Shown: positions 52,361 through 61,357, counted from the first letter of the stretch. The stretch: DNA of 64,000 nucleotides from Bacteroidales bacterium (GCA_017618115.1 JAFZUX010000009.1:1-64000); one strand, 5' to 3'. A program made the numbers and translations. Notes: a model not told the origin generated them from the sequence alone.

Positions 52361-54436
52361 ATGAAAAAGATTCTTGTTGCAGTACTGTTTCTGTTTACAA
52401 TAGTTCCTTTTGCAAAGGCGGATGAGGGAATGTGGCTTCCGCTCCTCATTGGACAGAGGATAGGTGATATGCAGGCAAAGGGTTGCCGCCTTACGGCAGA
52501 AGATATTTACAGTGTAAATCAGGCCTCTCTGAAGGATGCGGTTGTTCTCTTTGGCGGCGGATGTACCGGAGAGCTGGTATCCAATGAGGGACTGCTCTTT
52601 ACAAACCACCACTGCGGTTACAGTTACATTCAGAAGCACAGCAGCGTTGAACATGACTACCTTAAGGATGGTTTCTGGGCTATGAACCGTTCTCAGGAAC
52701 TTCCTAATAAAGGGCTTACTGTTAGTTTCTTAGACAGGATGGAGGATGTTACGGAACAGGTTCTTAAAGGCTACAATGCTTCAATGACGGAGAAACAGAG
52801 AGATTCTGTTATAAGAGTAAACTCAAAAGAGTTGATAAAGAAGGCTGTTGAGGGCGGTAAAGGGCTGAAAGCCAACGTAGAGGCCCTCTATTACGGTAAC
52901 CAGTTCTTCCTCTTTGTTTTCCGCGTATTTACAGATGTACGTCTGGTAGGTGCCCCGCCTTCCTCAATAGGTAAGTTTGGCGGAGATACGGATAACTGGA
53001 TGTGGCCGCGTCATACCGGAGACTTTTCAATCTTCAGAATCTATGCGGATAAGGATAACAATCCTGCCTCATACTCAGAGGATAACGTGCCTTACACTCC
53101 TAAGAAGTTCTTTAAGATTTCCAGAGCGGGAGTTAAGGAGGGAGACTTTACCTTCGTATACGGTTGCCCGGGCAGCACAAAGGAGTATGTGGTAAGTGAC
53201 GATGTTGAGTATGTGGCTCTGGTTTCAGACCCTGAAAAGATTGCTCTGCGTACCGCAAGACTGGATATAATGAAGAAGTATATGGCTCAGAGCCAGAAGG
53301 TTAGGATACAGTATTCGTCAAAGGCTGCAAATGTCTCCAACGCCTGGAAGAAGTGGCAGGGAGAGTCTAAGGGTATCCTTAAGATGAAAACTATCGAGAA
53401 GAAAAAGGAGTATGAAAAGCGCTTTAAGGAGTGGGCAAAAGGGACTGAATATGACAAGGTTGTAGAACAGTTGGAGGCTCTCTACAAGGCAAAGAAGCCG
53501 TATAATTATGCCTACGAATACTATTCGGAGACTATTAGAACCATTGAGTTACTGCAACTTGCATATAGAGTGAAGTCTCTCTTCCAGCTCAAGGATCCTA
53601 AGGGGGCAAAAGCTTTAGCTGAGACTTTCTTCAAGGATTACTACCAACCTATTGATATGGAGTGCTTTGTGGCGAGCGTAAAGGCTTTTGACAGCAAGAT
53701 GACGGATGAGTTCAAGCCGGAGTTCTTTAAGGAGAAAATGAAGGAGTTCGGCAGTGCTGAGGAGTATTGTAACTATCTGTACAACAACTCTTTGTTTACG
53801 GATTTGAATAAGATTCTCTCCCTTACGGAAGATGATATTCAGAAGATGGCGGAAGATCCTGCAAACCAGCTTTATGACGCCTTTAACAACTGGTATCAGA
53901 AGAGTTTGAGACCAGTGTTGCTGAGCATAAATTCTGAGATAAACCTCTGCTACAGAAAGTATATGAGGGGCCAGATGGAGTTTGAGAAGGAGAGGCAGTT
54001 CTACCCGGATGCAAACCTCACTCTCAGAGTGGCTTACGGCAATGTGAAGGGCTACTCTCCGGCGGATGCAATCTACTATGACCCTGTTTCTACCCTCAAG
54101 GGTATTATGGAGAAGGATAATCCGGATATATTTGATTACAATATCCCTCAGAAACTCAGGGATATATATGCAGAGGGCGGGCATGAAAAACAGCCTGTAT
54201 GCTTCATTGCAACCAACCATACAACCGGCGGAAATTCCGGCTCTCCGGTACTCAATGCAGAGGGAAATCTCATAGGAATTAACTTTGACCGCGTGTGGGA
54301 GGGAACAATGAGCGATATTGTTTACGACCCGGAGGTGTGCAGAAATATCTCCTTGGATATCAGATATTTACTCTTTAATATAGAGCAGATAGGGGGTGCG
54401 GGTTACCTCTTTAACGAGATGGTATTTGTAGACTAG
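52361..54436 (+). CDS. dpp11: S46-family dipeptidyl peptidase, DPP11 type
   Basis: A 691-residue exported serine dipeptidyl peptidase, with a signal peptide ending AKA (about residue 20). The chymotrypsin-like catalytic residues are visible: His84 in LFTNHHCGYSYIQ, an Asp in FSIFRIYADKDN, and Ser626 in TTGGNSGSPV. Arg644 in NFDRVWEGTMSD is 18 residues after the serine, the same spacing as Ser655 to Arg673 of Porphyromonas gingivalis DPP11. There the Arg selects Asp or Glu at P1; DPP7 has Gly. The product would be acidic dipeptides for uptake. The stop shares CTAG (54433-54436) with the outer-membrane gene on the other strand. Confidence 0.92.
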   Translation: MKKILVAVLFLFTIVPFAKADEGMWLPLLIGQRIGDMQAKGCRLTAEDIYSVNQASLKDAVVLFGGGCTGELVSNEGLLFTNHHCGYSYIQKHSSVEHDYLKDGFWAMNRSQELPNKGLTVSFLDRMEDVTEQVLKGYNASMTEKQRDSVIRVNSKELIKKAVEGGKGLKANVEALYYGNQFFLFVFRVFTDVRLVGAPPSSIGKFGGDTDNWMWPRHTGDFSIFRIYADKDNNPASYSEDNVPYTPKKFFKISRAGVKEGDFTFVYGCPGSTKEYVVSDDVEYVALVSDPEKIALRTARLDIMKKYMAQSQKVRIQYSSKAANVSNAWKKWQGESKGILKMKTIEKKKEYEKRFKEWAKGTEYDKVVEQLEALYKAKKPYNYAYEYYSETIRTIELLQLAYRVKSLFQLKDPKGAKALAETFFKDYYQPIDMECFVASVKAFDSKMTDEFKPEFFKEKMKEFGSAEEYCNYLYNNSLFTDLNKILSLTEDDIQKMAEDPANQLYDAFNNWYQKSLRPVLLSINSEINLCYRKYMRGQMEFEKERQFYPDANLTLRVAYGNVKGYSPADAIYYDPVSTLKGIMEKDNPDIFDYNIPQKLRDIYAEGGHEKQPVCFIATNHTTGGNSGSPVLNAEGNLIGINFDRVWEGTMSDIVYDPEVCRNISLDIRYLLFNIEQIGGAGYLFNEMVFVD

Positions 54437-56241
54437 AAGGAGTAGGTATATCCCAGGATAAAGTATCTTCTGTTCAGATTGCCCTTTTCAAGCCAGATGT
54501 GCTTGCCGTCTTCCGAATCAAAACGGGTGGCGGTCATCTTATCCAGTAATCCCTTGCCTTCCAGGAAGAAAGAGTGCTTCTTGTACTTTTTCTCCACCTT
54601 TACGTTAAGGCCGTGGTAGTTGTTGGTTTTGTAGTAGGCAATCTTTCTGTCAGATTTGAAGGTGTATTGAACAGAGGCTTTCCAGTCATTGTTGAACTTG
54701 TATGATGCATCAAAACTGAAATTCCAGTAGATATCCTCCTTCTTCTTCTCAGAACTGTAGTTTTTCTGGCGGTAACTGAAGAATAGAACTTCCCCGTTTA
54801 CAGCGAGTTTCCTGTTGTCATATCCCGTTTTAAGACCCACTCTGTGGGTAATGCTGTAACGGTTGTTAACCCAGGTAAATATGGTGATTTTGCGTCCCGT
54901 TGTGGTATCTACGTTGAAGGTCTCCTCAATCTCCCTCTCGTTAACCGTGTACTTGTAGTTGAAGCTGAGGAAGGAATATTTGTGACTGTGCGTATATGAG
55001 GCTGTTACTGTGTTGGTTACGGAGTGCTTAAGGCTAGGGTCTCCCTTAATTATCTGATTGTCATAATCTCCCTCTCTCGGATACCAGCAGATCTGTTTGT
55101 ATGAAGGTCTCTTAATGGAGTGGGTGGAGGAGAGAGAGAGCTTGTTGCGCTCGTTAAACTTAAATGTAAAATTCTGTTCATAAAGCAGTACCGGATGGTC
55201 ATCAAACTTAATTTTCTGCTTGTTGTCCTTGTCCGTAAGCCTGTCTGCAAAGTGCTCAAGGGTGTATTTTACGTTGAACTGGAACTTTTTGACAGTATAG
55301 TTCAAACCGGCGTAATTGCGGATGGTGAGGGTAAGATACCTGAAATCCTCAGCAAGTGAGGTGCTGTCTACCCAAACGTCATTCACGTATCTCTCTCCGC
55401 AGTATTTGTCCCTTATGTGATAGAGGTTTACGGAGGTTCCAAAATCCCACTTCATCCTCTTAACTCCCAGCGGCTCTGATAGTTTGAGAGAAAGGGACGG
55501 AGTAAAATTCTCCGTACGGCTTCCGGGGCGCAGGCGGTAGAGCGTGTAGGTATAAGGGTCCTTCTGGTCATAAAGGAACCACTTTGATATCCTGTAGTTT
55601 CTTATATGTGAGGCATCTGTTCTGAAAATGAGAGCGTTACCATTTCCAAACTTATGGGTCAACAGAAAGTAGGAGAGGGTTTTATTGTTGACCACTCTCT
55701 CATCGCTGATCTTTGCGTTTGCGCTGTAGTCAAAATCTTCAAGGTCCAGAATATCCAGAACGGAGACGTTAGTGAAAATATCTGAGTGTAAGAAATTATT
55801 GGAAATAAAGGCTTTGTATGAGGTCTGACTCTTTTCTTTCCAGTTCAGTTCAGAGGAGAAATCTGCCTTTGTATCTCTGTTTCTGGAGAATCTGAATCTT
55901 AACTTGGTGGCCATATTCTTCTCGTCATCCAAATCTACGATTGTTCTTCTGGAGTCTTTGGTCATCATCTCCTGGCCTCCGGAGGCCTTTATTACTGCAG
56001 AAAATTCACCCTTTCCGTACTTTAGCGTACCGCCACTAAATAGCTCATGATGAGGAAGATCTGAGTTGTCATTCTTCTCCGTATGCTTTCTGAAATTCCA
56101 CCCGCCTCTGATGAATACCTCTCCGTTCCACTTCCCCTTAAGGGTGGGATTGTCTGCCTTTAAAGTATCTTTTCCCTGGGACAGGGCGCAAACGGGGAGC
56201 ACTATAAGTGCAAGTGATAGAAGAAGTGCGCGACGTATCAT
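54433..56241 (-). CDS. Outer-membrane beta-barrel protein (TonB-receptor-like, no plug seen)
   Basis: A 602-residue exported protein with a signal peptide ending CALSQG (about 22). The rest alternates polar and hydrophobic residues in many predicted amphipathic strands (for example KLRFRFSRNRDTKADFSSELNW, TVTASYTHSHKYSFLSFNYKYTV). It ends in RRYFILGYTYSF, a C-terminal aromatic strand typical of outer-membrane barrels. It resembles the barrel part of Bacteroidetes TonB-dependent-receptor-like proteins (PF14905 type), but I see no plug domain or TonB box. Function and ligand are unknown. Confidence 0.78.
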   Translation of the reverse strand: MIRRALLLSLALIVLPVCALSQGKDTLKADNPTLKGKWNGEVFIRGGWNFRKHTEKNDNSDLPHHELFSGGTLKYGKGEFSAVIKASGGQEMMTKDSRRTIVDLDDEKNMATKLRFRFSRNRDTKADFSSELNWKEKSQTSYKAFISNNFLHSDIFTNVSVLDILDLEDFDYSANAKISDERVVNNKTLSYFLLTHKFGNGNALIFRTDASHIRNYRISKWFLYDQKDPYTYTLYRLRPGSRTENFTPSLSLKLSEPLGVKRMKWDFGTSVNLYHIRDKYCGERYVNDVWVDSTSLAEDFRYLTLTIRNYAGLNYTVKKFQFNVKYTLEHFADRLTDKDNKQKIKFDDHPVLLYEQNFTFKFNERNKLSLSSTHSIKRPSYKQICWYPREGDYDNQIIKGDPSLKHSVTNTVTASYTHSHKYSFLSFNYKYTVNEREIEETFNVDTTTGRKITIFTWVNNRYSITHRVGLKTGYDNRKLAVNGEVLFFSYRQKNYSSEKKKEDIYWNFSFDASYKFNNDWKASVQYTFKSDRKIAYYKTNNYHGLNVKVEKKYKKHSFFLEGKGLLDKMTATRFDSEDGKHIWLEKGNLNRRYFILGYTYSF

Positions 56242-56248
56242 ATTTTGG

Positions 56249-56256
56249 CAAAAATA
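56249..56256 (-). promoter_or_regulatory. Bacteroidetes -7 element for the outer-membrane barrel gene
   Basis: On the minus strand this reads TATTTTTG, matching TAnnTTTG, 7 bases before the ATG. It is nearly back-to-back with the GDPD promoter. Confidence 0.5.
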
Positions 56257-56260
56257 ACAT

Positions 56261-56268
56261 TAAATTTG
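56261..56268 (+). promoter_or_regulatory. Bacteroidetes -7 element for the GDPD gene
   Basis: TAAATTTG matches TAnnTTTG, 16 bases before the ATG at 56285. The two divergent -7 boxes are only 4 bases apart, so the promoters probably compete. Confidence 0.6.
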
Positions 56269-56284
56269 CTTATAATTATATGAT

Positions 56285-57115
56285 ATGGCAACAAAAAAGT
56301 TTCTTTTTAAGTCAGCTTTGATGCTGGTTGTAACGCTCTCTCTCATATTTGTAAGTTCAAATGAGAACTATGCGCAAAAGCGTGATATTCAGATTATAGC
56401 CCACAGAGGATTCTGGAATGTGAACGGTAACTGGAACGGCAATACAGCCACTCCTCAGAACTCACTGGCCTCTCTGAAGGCGGCAGACAGCATAGGGGTA
56501 TACGGAAGTGAGTTTGACGTTAATATGACCTCGGACGGCGGACTTGTAATCTGCCACGGCCCTAAGATTGTATCTCTTGCAGATGTTCAGAAAGAGACCT
56601 TTGAGACTGTAAGAAACGAGAAACTTCCTAACGGTGAGAGCGTTCCATCTTTGGATGAATACCTTTCAACCCTTAAAAAACTCAACGTAAAGCCTGTTTT
56701 GGAGGTTAAGAGACACTATCTGGATAAGGATGGCAATCTCCCTGATTTTGACAAAATTGCAAAGGCAATAAAGAAGCACGGGATTAATCGTAAAACCCTC
56801 ACCATAATATCTTTCAGTCTGGAGGTTTGCAAGGCTGCGGTAAAGAAGTTCCCAAAGACTATGGTTCAGTATCTTGGAGGAGAAAAGAGCCCTGAGGAAC
56901 TCTATGAACTTGGTATTATGGGCCTGGATTATCACTACTCCGTAATTGACAAAAATCCGGACTGGGTGGAGAGGGCTCACAACCTGGGTATGGTTGTAAA
57001 TGTCTGGACTGTAGACAAAACGGAAGATATTGAGCGTATGGTTAAGATGGGTGTGGATCAGATAACCACCAACTATCCGGTTAGGGCGACACAGATTGTT
57101 GAGGAGAACAAATGA
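56285..57115 (+). CDS. Glycerophosphodiester phosphodiesterase
   Basis: A 276-residue exported enzyme (signal peptide about 1-30, ending NYAQ) that hydrolyses glycerophosphodiesters to glycerol 3-phosphate and an alcohol. The GDPD motifs are IIAHRGFWN, ATPQNSLASLKAA (in place of the common PENT), GSEFDVNMTSDGGLVICHGP and the C-terminal NVWTVDKTEDIERMVKMGVDQITTNYP. The protein probably acts in the periplasm on phospholipid head groups. It overlaps the CinA C-terminal gene by 4 bases. Confidence 0.92.
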   Translation: MATKKFLFKSALMLVVTLSLIFVSSNENYAQKRDIQIIAHRGFWNVNGNWNGNTATPQNSLASLKAADSIGVYGSEFDVNMTSDGGLVICHGPKIVSLADVQKETFETVRNEKLPNGESVPSLDEYLSTLKKLNVKPVLEVKRHYLDKDGNLPDFDKIAKAIKKHGINRKTLTIISFSLEVCKAAVKKFPKTMVQYLGGEKSPEELYELGIMGLDYHYSVIDKNPDWVERAHNLGMVVNVWTVDKTEDIERMVKMGVDQITTNYPVRATQIVEENK

Positions 57116-57612
57116 TGACTACAGAGGAACTCAATTTAAAACTATCCAAAATACTTGTAAGAAAGAGACTTACAATAGGTACCTGCGAGTCCTGCACCGC
57201 CGGAAGAATTGCCTCAGCCCTTACAAGCCTTGACGGAGCCTCCAGATACTTCCGAGGCTCTCTTCTAACATACGCTACAGAGCTTAAAACAAAGCTGTTG
57301 GGAATACCAGCAGGGCAGATAGAAAAGCATGATGTGGTAAGTTCTTACGTGGCAAAAAAGATGGCCCTTGCCGCCCTTTCAATTCTTGATAGTGATATCG
57401 CGATAGGTATAACGGGCTATGCAGGAGCCACCGGCGGAAGTGAAATTTCACCTGCCGGAACTGTCTGGATTGCAGCGGCATTCAAAGGGAAAGACCCTTG
57501 TGCAAAACCAAAGGTTTACACAAAGGTCCTTCATCTTTCCGGCAACCGCCTGGATAATCTGTCTGTAGCGGTTAATGCCTCACTGCAGTTGGTTCTCCGT
57601 TACTTAGAGTAA
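57112..57612 (+). CDS. Stand-alone CinA C-terminal domain (NMN deamidase type)
   Basis: A 166-residue protein equal to the C-terminal domain of CinA (PncC family), which deamidates nicotinamide mononucleotide. It has [20 protein letters not shown], the following [20 protein letters not shown] and the glycine-rich [12 protein letters not shown]. It is a second copy of the domain present in the full-length cinA at 46421. Two ATGs in tandem (57112, 57115) are equally usable. Its 3' end overlaps the hbd 3' end by 13 bases. Confidence 0.9.
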   Translation: MMTTEELNLKLSKILVRKRLTIGTCESCTAGRIASALTSLDGASRYFRGSLLTYATELKTKLLGIPAGQIEKHDVVSSYVAKKMALAALSILDSDIAIGITGYAGATGGSEISPAGTVWIAAAFKGKDPCAKPKVYTKVLHLSGNRLDNLSVAVNASLQLVLRYLE

Positions 57613-58445
57613 TCGTAGAAGCCCTTGCCGGTCTTGCGGCCGAGAAGGCCTGCACGTACCATCTTTCTAAGAAGCGGATGCGGACGGTACTTGCTGTCTC
57701 CGAACTCGTTGTAGAGAACCTCCATAATTGCAAGGCAAACATCCAAACCAATAAGGTCTCCCAAAGCCAGAGGGCCCATAGGGTGGTTTGCACCCATCTG
57801 CATTGCTGCATCAATCTCCTCCTTGGTTGCAATGCCGTCTGCAAGAATTCCAACTCCCTCGTTTACAAGAGGAATGAGGATTCTGTTAACAACAAAACCA
57901 GGAGCCTCGTTTACAGATACAGGGCACTTGCCAATAGCCTTTGCTATCTCAACAACCTTATCGTGAACCTCAGGTGAAGTAAGCTGACCCTTGATTACCT
58001 CTACAAGTTTCATAAGAGGTACTGGGTTGAAGAAGTGCATACCAATCACATTCTGAGGTCTTTGTGTAAAGGCTGCAATAGCGGTGATTGAGAGTGAAGA
58101 GGTGTTGGATGCCAGAATTGCTTCAGGCTTGCAGACTTTATCCAGAGTCTCCCAAATCTCTTTCTTTACAGCCATATCCTCGGCTACTACTTCAATTACA
58201 AGATCTGCATCTTTGAGGTCGTTGTAATCCATTGTGTCCTTGATTCTTGCAAGAATCTGGTCTTTTACTGCGGCCTCCATCTTGCCTTTCTCAACGCTCT
58301 TTGTGAGGAATTTTTCAATAGCCTTGTGAGCTCTTCCAAGAGAAGCCTCGCTGCGGCCCTTAAGAAGTACATCGTGGCCGGCGGTTGCAAAAGCCTGTGC
58401 AATGCCGTGACCCATTGTTCCGTTACCTACAACTGCAACTTTCAT
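57600..58445 (-). CDS. hbd: 3-hydroxybutyryl-CoA dehydrogenase
   Basis: Hbd reduces acetoacetyl-CoA to 3-hydroxybutyryl-CoA with NAD(P)H. The 281-residue protein starts with the Rossmann motif [18 protein letters not shown]. It has the catalytic-site region [19 protein letters not shown] and [14 protein letters not shown], and ends [18 protein letters not shown]. The 281-residue single-domain length fits the clostridial butyrate-type enzyme. It follows the crotonase gene by 36 bases on the minus strand. Together they convert acetoacetyl-CoA to crotonyl-CoA, which joins the lysine route. Confidence 0.95.
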   Translation of the reverse strand: MKVAVVGNGTMGHGIAQAFATAGHDVLLKGRSEASLGRAHKAIEKFLTKSVEKGKMEAAVKDQILARIKDTMDYNDLKDADLVIEVVAEDMAVKKEIWETLDKVCKPEAILASNTSSLSITAIAAFTQRPQNVIGMHFFNPVPLMKLVEVIKGQLTSPEVHDKVVEIAKAIGKCPVSVNEAPGFVVNRILIPLVNEGVGILADGIATKEEIDAAMQMGANHPMGPLALGDLIGLDVCLAIMEVLYNEFGDSKYRPHPLLRKMVRAGLLGRKTGKGFYDYSK

Positions 58446-58481
58446 AATGATAGATTTTTATAAGTGTTTTTCGTTTAGTCT

Positions 58482-59261
58482 CTATTTGTTTTTCCACTCC
58501 GCCTCTCTCTTCTCAAAGAAGGCCTTCATTCCCTCTTTCTGATCTTCAGTTGAGAAACACTCTGCAAAGAGGTTGTTCTCAATTGCAATGGCGGTGTCTA
58601 TATCTGTCTGCATACCTCTGTTGATAGCCTCTTTGCTCAGTTTGAGGGCAATAGGGGCGTTCTTTGCTATGGTCCTGGCAAGAGACTTTGCCTCATCCAT
58701 AAGTTTTTCCGGCTCTACCACTCTGTTAACCAGACCAATGCGCAGAGCCTCATCTGCAACTATAGCCTTTGCCGTAAAGATTATCTCTTTGGCAACGCCC
58801 TCTCCCACAATTCTTGGGAGGCGCTGAGTGCCTGAGAAACCGGGAGTTATACCCAATCCAACCTCCGGCTGACCAATCTTAGCCTTGGCTGAGGCAACGC
58901 GGATATCGCAGCTGAGTGCAAGTTCGCATCCTCCTCCCAAAGCAAAGCCGTTAATGGCCGCAATTGTTGGTTTTGAGAGGTTTTCAATCTTGCGGAAGAC
59001 CCTGGAGCCCTGCACTCCGAACTCTTTGCCCTCAAGGGCGTTCATAGTGCTCATTTGAGAGATGTCTGCACCGGCAACAAAGGCGCGTCCCTCTCCGGTT
59101 AGAATAACCACTCTAACGGTCTCATCTTTTTCTATTTGGGTGAATGCATCATCCAACTCTGAGAGAGTCTCGGAGTTGAGGGCGTTCATAGACTGCGGGT
59201 TGTTGATCTTAACCGTGCAGATATTGCCCTCTTTCTCAATAATCAGTGTTTTGTATTCCAT
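58482..59261 (-). CDS. Enoyl-CoA hydratase (crotonase)
   Basis: A 259-residue crotonase hydrating crotonyl-CoA or dehydrating 3-hydroxybutyryl-CoA. The oxyanion-hole segment FVAGADISQM, the catalytic region FALGGGCELALSCDIRVAS with its Glu, and QPEVGLGITPGFSGTQRLPRIVG with the second Glu are all present. It heads the minus-strand pair with hbd, and is transcribed away from the lysine genes from a promoter flanking the same palindrome. Confidence 0.94.
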   Translation of the reverse strand: MEYKTLIIEKEGNICTVKINNPQSMNALNSETLSELDDAFTQIEKDETVRVVILTGEGRAFVAGADISQMSTMNALEGKEFGVQGSRVFRKIENLSKPTIAAINGFALGGGCELALSCDIRVASAKAKIGQPEVGLGITPGFSGTQRLPRIVGEGVAKEIIFTAKAIVADEALRIGLVNRVVEPEKLMDEAKSLARTIAKNAPIALKLSKEAINRGMQTDIDTAIAIENNLFAECFSTEDQKEGMKAFFEKREAEWKNK

Positions 59262-59289
59262 AATAGGATATCTCTGTTCTGCTATTTTA

Positions 59290-59297
59290 CAAATCTA
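59290..59297 (-). promoter_or_regulatory. Bacteroidetes -7 element for crotonase-hbd
   Basis: On the minus strand this reads TAGATTTG, matching TAnnTTTG, 28 bases before the ATG. The 26-bp palindrome begins 19 bases upstream of it, in the -33 region. Confidence 0.6.
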
Positions 59298-59316
59298 CGA
59301 AAAAATATCCTGAAAT

Positions 59317-59342
59317 AAAATATAACAACGTTGTTATATTTT
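59317..59342. promoter_or_regulatory. Perfect 26-bp palindrome, candidate operator of the lysine/butyrate island
   Basis: Each 13-base half is the exact reverse complement of the other; the core is ATAACAACGTTGTTAT. It lies between divergent -7 boxes (59290-59297 minus, 59355-59362 plus). A TTG inside it (59331-59333) could be the -33 element of the plus promoter. The symmetry without a loop or flanking T run suits binding by a dimeric repressor such as a TetR-family protein rather than a terminator. No regulator gene is adjacent in the window. Confidence 0.75.
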
Positions 59343-59354
59343 TCTTTTTTTTAT

Positions 59355-59362
59355 TATATTTG
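59355..59362 (+). promoter_or_regulatory. Bacteroidetes -7 element for the lysine fermentation operon
   Basis: TATATTTG matches TAnnTTTG. A TTG at 59331-59333, inside the palindrome, lies 21 bases upstream. The ATG of the CoA-transferase subunit is 46 bases downstream at 59409. Confidence 0.65.
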
Positions 59363-59408
59363 TATGGTTTACGAAAATGATAGCAATAGATATTTAAAAC
59401 AGTTTATT

Positions 59409-60083
59409 ATGGACAAAAGAATTTCTTTACAGGAAGCCGTTTCCAAAATTAAGGACGGAATGACAATCATGGTAGGCGGATTTCTATCTGCCGGTTCTCC
59501 TCTTGACATCCTGGACGCTCTTGCAAAAAGCGATGTAAAAGATCTGACTCTTATCTCCAATGATACTGCATACCAGGGAGTTGGAGTAGGTAATCTAATC
59601 GGAGCCCATAAGATTAAGAAACTCTATGTTTCTCACATCGGAACAAATCCGGACACTGCAGCTCAGATGAATGCAGGTGAATTGGAGATTGAATTCTGCC
59701 CTCAGGGAACTTTGGCAGAGAGAATCCGTTGCGGCGGAGCAGGCCTTGGCGGAGTGCTCACAACTACCGGTATGGGTACGGTAATAGCTGACGGTAAGCC
59801 AACTGTAGAGGTAGACGGTAAGACTTATCTCTTGGAGAAACCTCTTCACGCAGACATTGCACTTATTGGCGCAACCGTAGCAGACGAGAGAGGTAACTGC
59901 GTATATGTAGGTACATCTCAGAACTTTAACCCGCTTATGGCAACCGCTGCAGATGTAGTTATTGTTGAGGCGGAGAAGATTGTTCCTGCAGGTGAGATTG
60001 CACCTGAGGCTGTTATCACCCCTCACGTGTTTGTAACTCACATCTACCAGTCTACTAACAATTTACAGAAAGTAAGAGAGTAA
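59409..60083 (+). CDS. atoD: Butyrate-acetoacetate-type CoA-transferase subunit A
   Basis: A 224-residue type I CoA-transferase alpha subunit. It has the CoA-binding [22 protein letters not shown], then [44 protein letters not shown] and the [19 protein letters not shown] region. In lysine fermentation it moves CoA from butyryl-CoA to acetoacetate. The active-site Glu is on subunit B, which is not next to this gene or elsewhere in the window. The start is set at ATG 59409 because the frame upstream (from 59331) is promoter DNA. Confidence 0.93.
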   Translation: MDKRISLQEAVSKIKDGMTIMVGGFLSAGSPLDILDALAKSDVKDLTLISNDTAYQGVGVGNLIGAHKIKKLYVSHIGTNPDTAAQMNAGELEIEFCPQGTLAERIRCGGAGLGGVLTTTGMGTVIADGKPTVEVDGKTYLLEKPLHADIALIGATVADERGNCVYVGTSQNFNPLMATAADVVIVEAEKIVPAGEIAPEAVITPHVFVTHIYQSTNNLQKVRE

Positions 60084-60084
60084 T

Positions 60085-60474
60085 ATGGGAGCAAAATCAC
60101 TTATCAGAGTAAGAATGGGCGGAGAGGACGCTCATTACGGCGGAGGTCTTGTAGACGGAGCACACATGCTCAAACTCTTTGGAGATGTTGCTACCGAACT
60201 TCTGATTATCAATGACGGAGACGAGGGTCTCTTTAAGGCATACGACAACGTAGAGTTCATAGCTCCCGTATATGCAGGAGATTACATTGAGGCTACAGGT
60301 GAGATAACCAACGTTGGAAATACATCACGCAAGATGACATTTGAGGCAAGAAAGGTGATTGCACCTCGCCCGGATGTATCTGATTCTGCGGCAGATGTAC
60401 TCTCTGAGCCTATAGTAGTGTGCCGCGCAAGCGGAACCTGCGTTGTTCCTAAAAAATGTCAGAGAAAGGGTTAA
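60085..60474 (+). CDS. kal: 3-aminobutyryl-CoA ammonia-lyase
   Basis: Kal removes ammonia from L-3-aminobutyryl-CoA to give crotonyl-CoA in lysine fermentation. The 129-residue hotdog-fold protein matches the family in length and sequence ([30 protein letters not shown], then [19 protein letters not shown] and [12 protein letters not shown]). It sits one base after the CoA-transferase gene and 6 bases before kce, inside an operon with the other pathway genes, which supports the call. Confidence 0.93.
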   Translation: MGAKSLIRVRMGGEDAHYGGGLVDGAHMLKLFGDVATELLIINDGDEGLFKAYDNVEFIAPVYAGDYIEATGEITNVGNTSRKMTFEARKVIAPRPDVSDSAADVLSEPIVVCRASGTCVVPKKCQRKG

Positions 60475-60480
60475 CGGGTT

Positions 60481-61314
60481 ATGGATAAGCTGATTATTAC
60501 CGCCGCAATATGCGGTGCAGAGGTAACAAAGGAGCAGAATCCTGCCGTTCCATACACTGTAGATGAGATAGTTAGAGAGGCAAAGAGCGCAGTTGACGCC
60601 GGTGCCGCTATTGTCCATCTCCACGTAAGAAGAGATGACGGAACTCCTACTCAGGACCGTGCCCGTTTCCAGGAGTGCGAAGAGGCTATTCTCAAAGTCT
60701 GCCCGGATGTAATTCTTATTCCGTCTACGGGAGGTGCAGTAGGCATGACTCCTGATGAGAGACTGCAATCTACTGATACTGACCCAAGACCTGAGATGGC
60801 AACACTGGATTGCGGAACCTGCAACTTTGGTGACGAGATCTTTGACAACACTCTTCCAACCATGCGCGCATTTGGAAAGCGTATGATGGAGCGTAACATA
60901 AAGCCTGAGTATGAGTGCTTTGAGATGGGGCATCTGGATTCCATTCTCAACCTTGTACGCAAAGGTCAGGCTCCGGGAGCACCTATGCAGTTCAACTTTG
61001 TGCTTGGAGTACCGGGCTGTACACCTGCAACGGTGGGCAACCTCTGGTGGCTCGTAAATGCCATTCCTGCAGGCAGTACCTGGACCGTAACCGGTGTGGG
61101 ACGCCACGCATTCCCGATGGCTGCAGCCGCAATAGCAATGGGCGGAAACGTAAGAGTAGGCTTTGAAGACAACCTCTATCTCTCAAAGGGTGTGTTGGCT
61201 CCGTCCAACGGCGCTCTGGTTGAGAAGGTTGTACGTCTTGCAAACGAATTGGGACGTCCTGTTGCAAACAGCCACGAGGCTCGTGAAATCTTAGGACTGG
61301 CTCCTAAGAAATAG
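60481..61314 (+). CDS. kce: 3-keto-5-aminohexanoate cleavage enzyme
   Basis: Kce condenses 3-keto-5-aminohexanoate with acetyl-CoA to yield acetoacetate and 3-aminobutyryl-CoA. The 277-residue BKACE-family protein shows the zinc-site motif AIVHLHVRRDDG (about 42-53), the N-terminal IITAAICGAEVTKEQNP, and the C-terminal VRVGFEDNLYLSKGVLAPSN with the conserved Glu. Position and sequence together leave little doubt about the substrate, which in BKACE proteins otherwise varies widely. Confidence 0.94.
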   Translation: MDKLIITAAICGAEVTKEQNPAVPYTVDEIVREAKSAVDAGAAIVHLHVRRDDGTPTQDRARFQECEEAILKVCPDVILIPSTGGAVGMTPDERLQSTDTDPRPEMATLDCGTCNFGDEIFDNTLPTMRAFGKRMMERNIKPEYECFEMGHLDSILNLVRKGQAPGAPMQFNFVLGVPGCTPATVGNLWWLVNAIPAGSTWTVTGVGRHAFPMAAAAIAMGGNVRVGFEDNLYLSKGVLAPSNGALVEKVVRLANELGRPVANSHEAREILGLAPKK

Positions 61315-61357
61315 TTTAAATCACTGAATATTAATTTAAAACAAATAGAATAACGAT

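Noticed and set aside
53615-54220. A 201-residue minus-strand open frame inside dpp11
   Set aside because: It is a shadow of a catalytic-domain coding region with conserved motifs on the plus strand.
59317-59342. Reading the 26-bp palindrome as an intrinsic terminator
   Set aside because: It has no loop, is AU-rich, and the T stretch after it precedes a promoter rather than following a gene end.
60325-61107. A 260-residue minus-strand open frame over kal and kce
   Set aside because: It lies opposite two well-recognised enzymes, has Cys/Arg-rich sequence with no domain, and no promoter or context.
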